DNA of 16,760 nucleotides from Nitrospiraceae bacterium. GTDB taxonomy: Bacteria; Nitrospirota; Thermodesulfovibrionia; Thermodesulfovibrionales; Dissulfurispiraceae. The DNA lies in contig PMYY01000123.1 of NCBI GenBank assembly GCA_003170655.1, forward strand, positions 14,027 through 30,786. Reading direction: 5' to 3'. Positions 15,394 through 16,760 of this stretch are shown in pieces. How positions within the stretch are numbered: position 1 is the stretch's first letter; every line of letters begins with the position of its first letter. A program made the position numbers and the translations under genes. Under the pieces are notes generated by a model. The model did not search any database and was not told where the DNA came from. It worked only from the letters and a program-made list of their open reading frames with translations.

Positions 15394-15450
15394 CGCTGGC
15401 GAACTTTTTTGTACGTCGAGGAGCAAAAGGCGAAGCCAACGAAGTCAGCG
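15394..15450. repeat. Possible dispersed repeat (REP-like) remnant between yacP and the PAP2 gene
   Basis: Within the 79-base gap, CGCTG-GCGA-ACTT (15394-15406) can pair with AAGTCAGCG (15442-15450) apart from a 4-base bulge. The enclosed sequence GTACGTCGAGGAGC and GGCGAAGCCAACGAAG resembles intergenic repeats I recall from deltaproteobacterial genomes. Only one copy is in the window, so repetition cannot be shown here. Confidence 0.3.
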
Positions 15451-15468
15451 TTTGAATGCGGCTACGTA

Positions 15469-15963
15469 TCACAATTTACTTAGGACTCTTCTTAGAGCCT
15501 TCTCCTTTTTCGAGAACTGGTGAGGGTTTCCACGCCGCGCATGGCGTTCCTCGTCGTCTTCTTCATCAGCAAGCGGTTCATCTATATCTTTCAGCCGATG
15601 CCGGGTTATGATATCAACGAATTTTTCGGGTGCAACCGGCACTGATCTCGCTGCCCAGGCGTGATCCGCAATGTCCCGGTCTGCGGTGACCACGATCCAC
15701 TCCCTCCGTTCATTCGAGACGATCTTTTTGATAACATCATCAGCACGTTCTCCAAGCCGGGTATAGATCACCTTCACATGCCCATTGAACGAGACCTGCT
15801 CGGTTGCCATGCCGTTTTTGTAACCGTCAAAGACGATGGTGATGTCATGGTCGAAAGTCTTCCTATACCCGACGATCAGATCGACGAGACCGCCACGTGC
15901 CTTCTCCATATCCTTGTGATGAATCCCTATAACGTTATACCCGTCAATGATTATGTGAGAAAT
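15469..15963 (-). CDS. YacP-like NYN-domain ribonuclease, apparent ATT start
   Basis: PIN-like NYN (YacP/Rae1-type) protein, probably a metal-dependent endoribonuclease; Bacillus Rae1 cleaves mRNA in the ribosome A site. The first strand HIIIDGYNVIG carries the catalytic Asp7 and Asn10. Other acidic sites are FDGYKNG, ERADDVIKKI and TADRDIADHA. The C-terminus is charged and ends KKEKALRRVLSKL. The first ATG in frame (15909) would remove the catalytic strand. Between it and the upstream stop (15985-15987) there is no ATG, GTG or TTG. The ATT at 15963 lies 7 bases after GGAGG and yields the expected N-terminus (Met)SHIIIDGYN, 164 residues in all. A sequencing error in the start codon is the main alternative. 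Confidence 0.85.
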   Translation of the reverse strand: MSHIIIDGYNVIGIHHKDMEKARGGLVDLIVGYRKTFDHDITIVFDGYKNGMATEQVSFNGHVKVIYTRLGERADDVIKKIVSNERREWIVVTADRDIADHAWAARSVPVAPEKFVDIITRHRLKDIDEPLADEEDDEERHARRGNPHQFSKKEKALRRVLSKL

Positions 15964-15970
15964 GACGATA

Positions 15971-15975
15971 CCTCC
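15971..15975 (-). promoter_or_regulatory. Shine-Dalgarno site that fixes the ATT start of yacP
   Basis: GGAGG on the minus strand lies 7 bases before the ATT at 15961-15963 and 9 bases after the stop codon of the upstream small gene. It has ideal spacing for ATT and poor spacing for any other possible start codon nearby. Confidence 0.75.
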
Positions 15976-15984
15976 GCGATACAG

Positions 15985-16152
15985 TTATGCCCTGTTTGAA
16001 GGTCTCCGGCTGATCTGCTCCCACATATCGTCCGTTATCTCTTCGATATACTCCGAAATCGCATACGTTCTGCTGCACTCCGTGCAGCACAGATATACCA
16101 GCTTTCAGCTGAACATCAGTCGAATAGTTCCGTTACATTTCCTACAGGTCAA
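15985..16152 (-). CDS. Small dual-CXXC protein with in-frame TGA, candidate selenoprotein
   Basis: A 55-codon gene with one internal TGA (16105-16107, codon 16), read here as selenocysteine (U). From a TTG at 16152 with AAGGGA 8 bases upstream it gives MTCRKCNGTIRLMFS-U-KLVYLCCTECSRTYAIS and a helical C-terminus (EYIEEITDDMWEQIS, RRPSNRA), then TAA. Cys3/Cys6 and Cys23/Cys26 form two CXXC motifs, as in a zinc ribbon or a redox protein. I recall an NCBI protein name, 'dual CXXC motif small (seleno)protein', that seems to describe such proteins; I could not check it. A hairpin fitting a bacterial SECIS follows the TGA. Sense-like coding on both sides of the TGA argues against chance. Alternatives are a pseudogene or a base error (TGC or TGT would give Cys). 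It is the first gene of the housekeeping run, with yacP 21 bases downstream. Confidence 0.72.
16071..16089 (-). promoter_or_regulatory. SECIS-like hairpin downstream of the in-frame TGA
   Basis: On the minus strand, TGCTGCAC-GGA-GTGCAGCA forms a perfect 8-bp stem with a 3-base loop. The loop begins 23 bases after the TGA and starts with GG. Bacterial SECIS elements, bound by SelB, typically have a stem of this size, a G in the first two loop positions and a loop about 16-37 bases from the UGA. Two more pairs (16092-16093 with 16069-16070) can form below a bulge containing a U. Confidence 0.65.
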
Positions 16153-16194
16153 TCCTATTGTCCCTTGCTTTCATTGGAAAAACAGCGTCTCTCT

Positions 16195-16203
16195 AATATA
16201 CCA
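16195..16203 (-). promoter_or_regulatory. Possible extended -10 promoter for the housekeeping run
   Basis: The minus strand reads TGG-TATATT, an extended -10 element, about 43 bases before the TTG of the small dual-CXXC gene. No good -35 hexamer lies 17-18 bases upstream, as is common for extended -10 promoters. It sits in the 59-base gap between divergent genes, where a promoter is expected. Confidence 0.45.
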
Positions 16204-16215
16204 TAAAGGGTATGG
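16201..16215. repeat. Short inverted repeat at the divergent gene start
   Basis: CCATA-AAGGG-TATGG is a 5+5 inverted repeat. It overlaps the TG of the extended -10 on the minus strand and the start codon of the plus-strand gene, whose likely ribosome site AAAGGG forms the centre. It could be an operator or a small hairpin affecting translation of the plus-strand gene. Confidence 0.35.
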
Positions 16216-16751
16216 CCCTCCGACACCAACTGCTGAACGACGACCTTATCTGGCATGACCGCAAGAGATGGTATGAGGCATTGTCATTGATTACTAATCT
16301 GTTCGAGCGTCATAAAGGCGAGCTGGCAGAGGTCGAAAGGATAGCGCTTGCATTAAGAAATAAAATTGGCGGTGTCGACCGTTTTATTCAGGAAAACACT
16401 GCTCAGGTCTGTCCTGACTGCCGGAAGGTATGCTGCATTAACAAGCATGGATATTACGACCATCAGGATCTTATTTACATCACAGCACTCGCTCTGACCC
16501 CGCCGCAATACGGAGCAGGGATCGAGGATGCCGCCCCATGTCAATTCCTTTCCGAAACCGGCTGTGGAATCGAGCGTTCACTCAGGCCTTTCAGGTGCAA
16601 CTGGCACTTCTGCAGCGAGTTGATAGCCTTCATGAACTCAGGTCCACCTAAACCACTGCGTGAATTCAACAACAAGTTTCGGGAACTGCAATCGCTGCGG
16701 CAGGAGATGGCAGATCGGTTTTTCCTTATCCTGACTATGAACCGTTCCTAA
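16212..16751 (+). CDS. YkgJ-like cysteine-cluster protein (putative metal-binding)
   Basis: A 179-residue cytoplasmic protein of the YkgJ/UPF0153 type, often annotated as a zinc- or iron-chelating or Fe-S protein without proven function. The cysteine pattern is clear: Cys67, Cys70, Cys74 and Cys75 (CPDCRKVCC), then PCQFLSETGCGIE with Cys110 and Cys118, and RPFRCNWHFC with Cys129 and Cys134. The N-terminal 60 residues and C-terminal 40 are helical and charged and seem to be lineage-specific. The ATG at 16212 follows AAAGGG closely. The gene is divergent from the candidate selenoprotein gene, and both encode Cys-rich products, so a shared metal or thiol theme is possible but only inferred. Confidence 0.85.
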   Translation: MALRHQLLNDDLIWHDRKRWYEALSLITNLFERHKGELAEVERIALALRNKIGGVDRFIQENTAQVCPDCRKVCCINKHGYYDHQDLIYITALALTPPQYGAGIEDAAPCQFLSETGCGIERSLRPFRCNWHFCSELIAFMNSGPPKPLREFNNKFRELQSLRQEMADRFFLILTMNRS

Positions 16752-16760
16752 AAATATATG

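Noticed and set aside
15469..15909. yacP starting at the ATG at 15909
   Set aside because: It would remove HIIIDGYN, which holds the catalytic Asp and Asn of the NYN fold, and no Shine-Dalgarno site stands before that ATG.
15985..16104. The small gene as a pseudogene interrupted by a nonsense codon
   Set aside because: Possible, but codon 16 is the only interruption, the frame is kept to a normal stop, and the hairpin lies at SECIS distance. Selenocysteine explains more of the data.
16174..16202. A TTGGAA-17-TATACC promoter for the YkgJ-like gene
   Set aside because: Only four of six bases match in each box, and the transcript would start within a few bases of the ATG, leaving no ribosome site.
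15962..16258. A 98-codon plus-strand open frame across the gap before the YkgJ-like gene
   Set aside because: It is antisense to the small dual-CXXC gene, has no ribosome site and no recognisable protein features.

Overview
This window looks like a chromosomal segment of an anaerobic, deep-branching Gram-negative bacterium. Nitrospirota (Thermodesulfovibrionia-like) or a former deltaproteobacterial lineage seems most likely. This is an inference from gene order and protein style, not from a marker gene. Coding density is very high. Two minus-strand transcription units fill most of the window, flanked by one plus-strand gene at each end. No rRNA, tRNA, CRISPR array, insertion sequence or prophage gene was seen, and no gap between genes exceeds about 170 bases.

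Region 1 (1-6250) is a chemosensory cluster of the type IV pilus (Pil-Chp / cyanobacterial Pix) type. A minus-strand operon reads: PatA-like receiver-DUF4388 protein, PilH-like CheY, CheW, hybrid CheA with a C-terminal receiver. The genes touch or overlap (1, 4 and 14 bases). A convergent plus-strand chemoreceptor with PilJ-like HAMP architecture, cut by the window edge, ends beside cheA at a strong hairpin terminator. The operon has a clear sigma70-type promoter (TTGACA, 18 bases, TATATT) with an inverted repeat at the expected start of transcription.

Region 2 (6277-16152, minus strand) is one long housekeeping run. In transcription order it reads: small dual-CXXC protein, YacP-like NYN RNase, PAP2 phosphatase, YggU (DUF167), YicC endoribonuclease, RemA/DUF370, gmk, rpoZ, coaBC, TPR protein, Xaa-Pro aminopeptidase, efp, accB, accC, thiE. 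It joins two blocks that are separate in Bacillus (yicC-remA-gmk-rpoZ-coaBC and peptidase-efp-accB-accC). Several genes use TTG or GTG starts behind good Shine-Dalgarno sites.

The most unusual item is at 15985-16152. It is a 55-codon gene, too short for ordinary ORF calling, whose codon 16 is an in-frame TGA. A perfect 8-bp hairpin with a GGA loop starts 15 bases after the TGA, with its loop 23 bases after it. Two CXXC motifs flank the TGA, and the remaining frame ends in a proper stop. It reads as a small selenoprotein with a bacterial SECIS-like element. The next gene, yacP, has no ATG, GTG or TTG able to include its catalytic first strand; it appears to start at ATT, 7 bases after a GGAGG.

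Region 3 (16212-16751, plus strand) is a divergent YkgJ-like cysteine-cluster protein.
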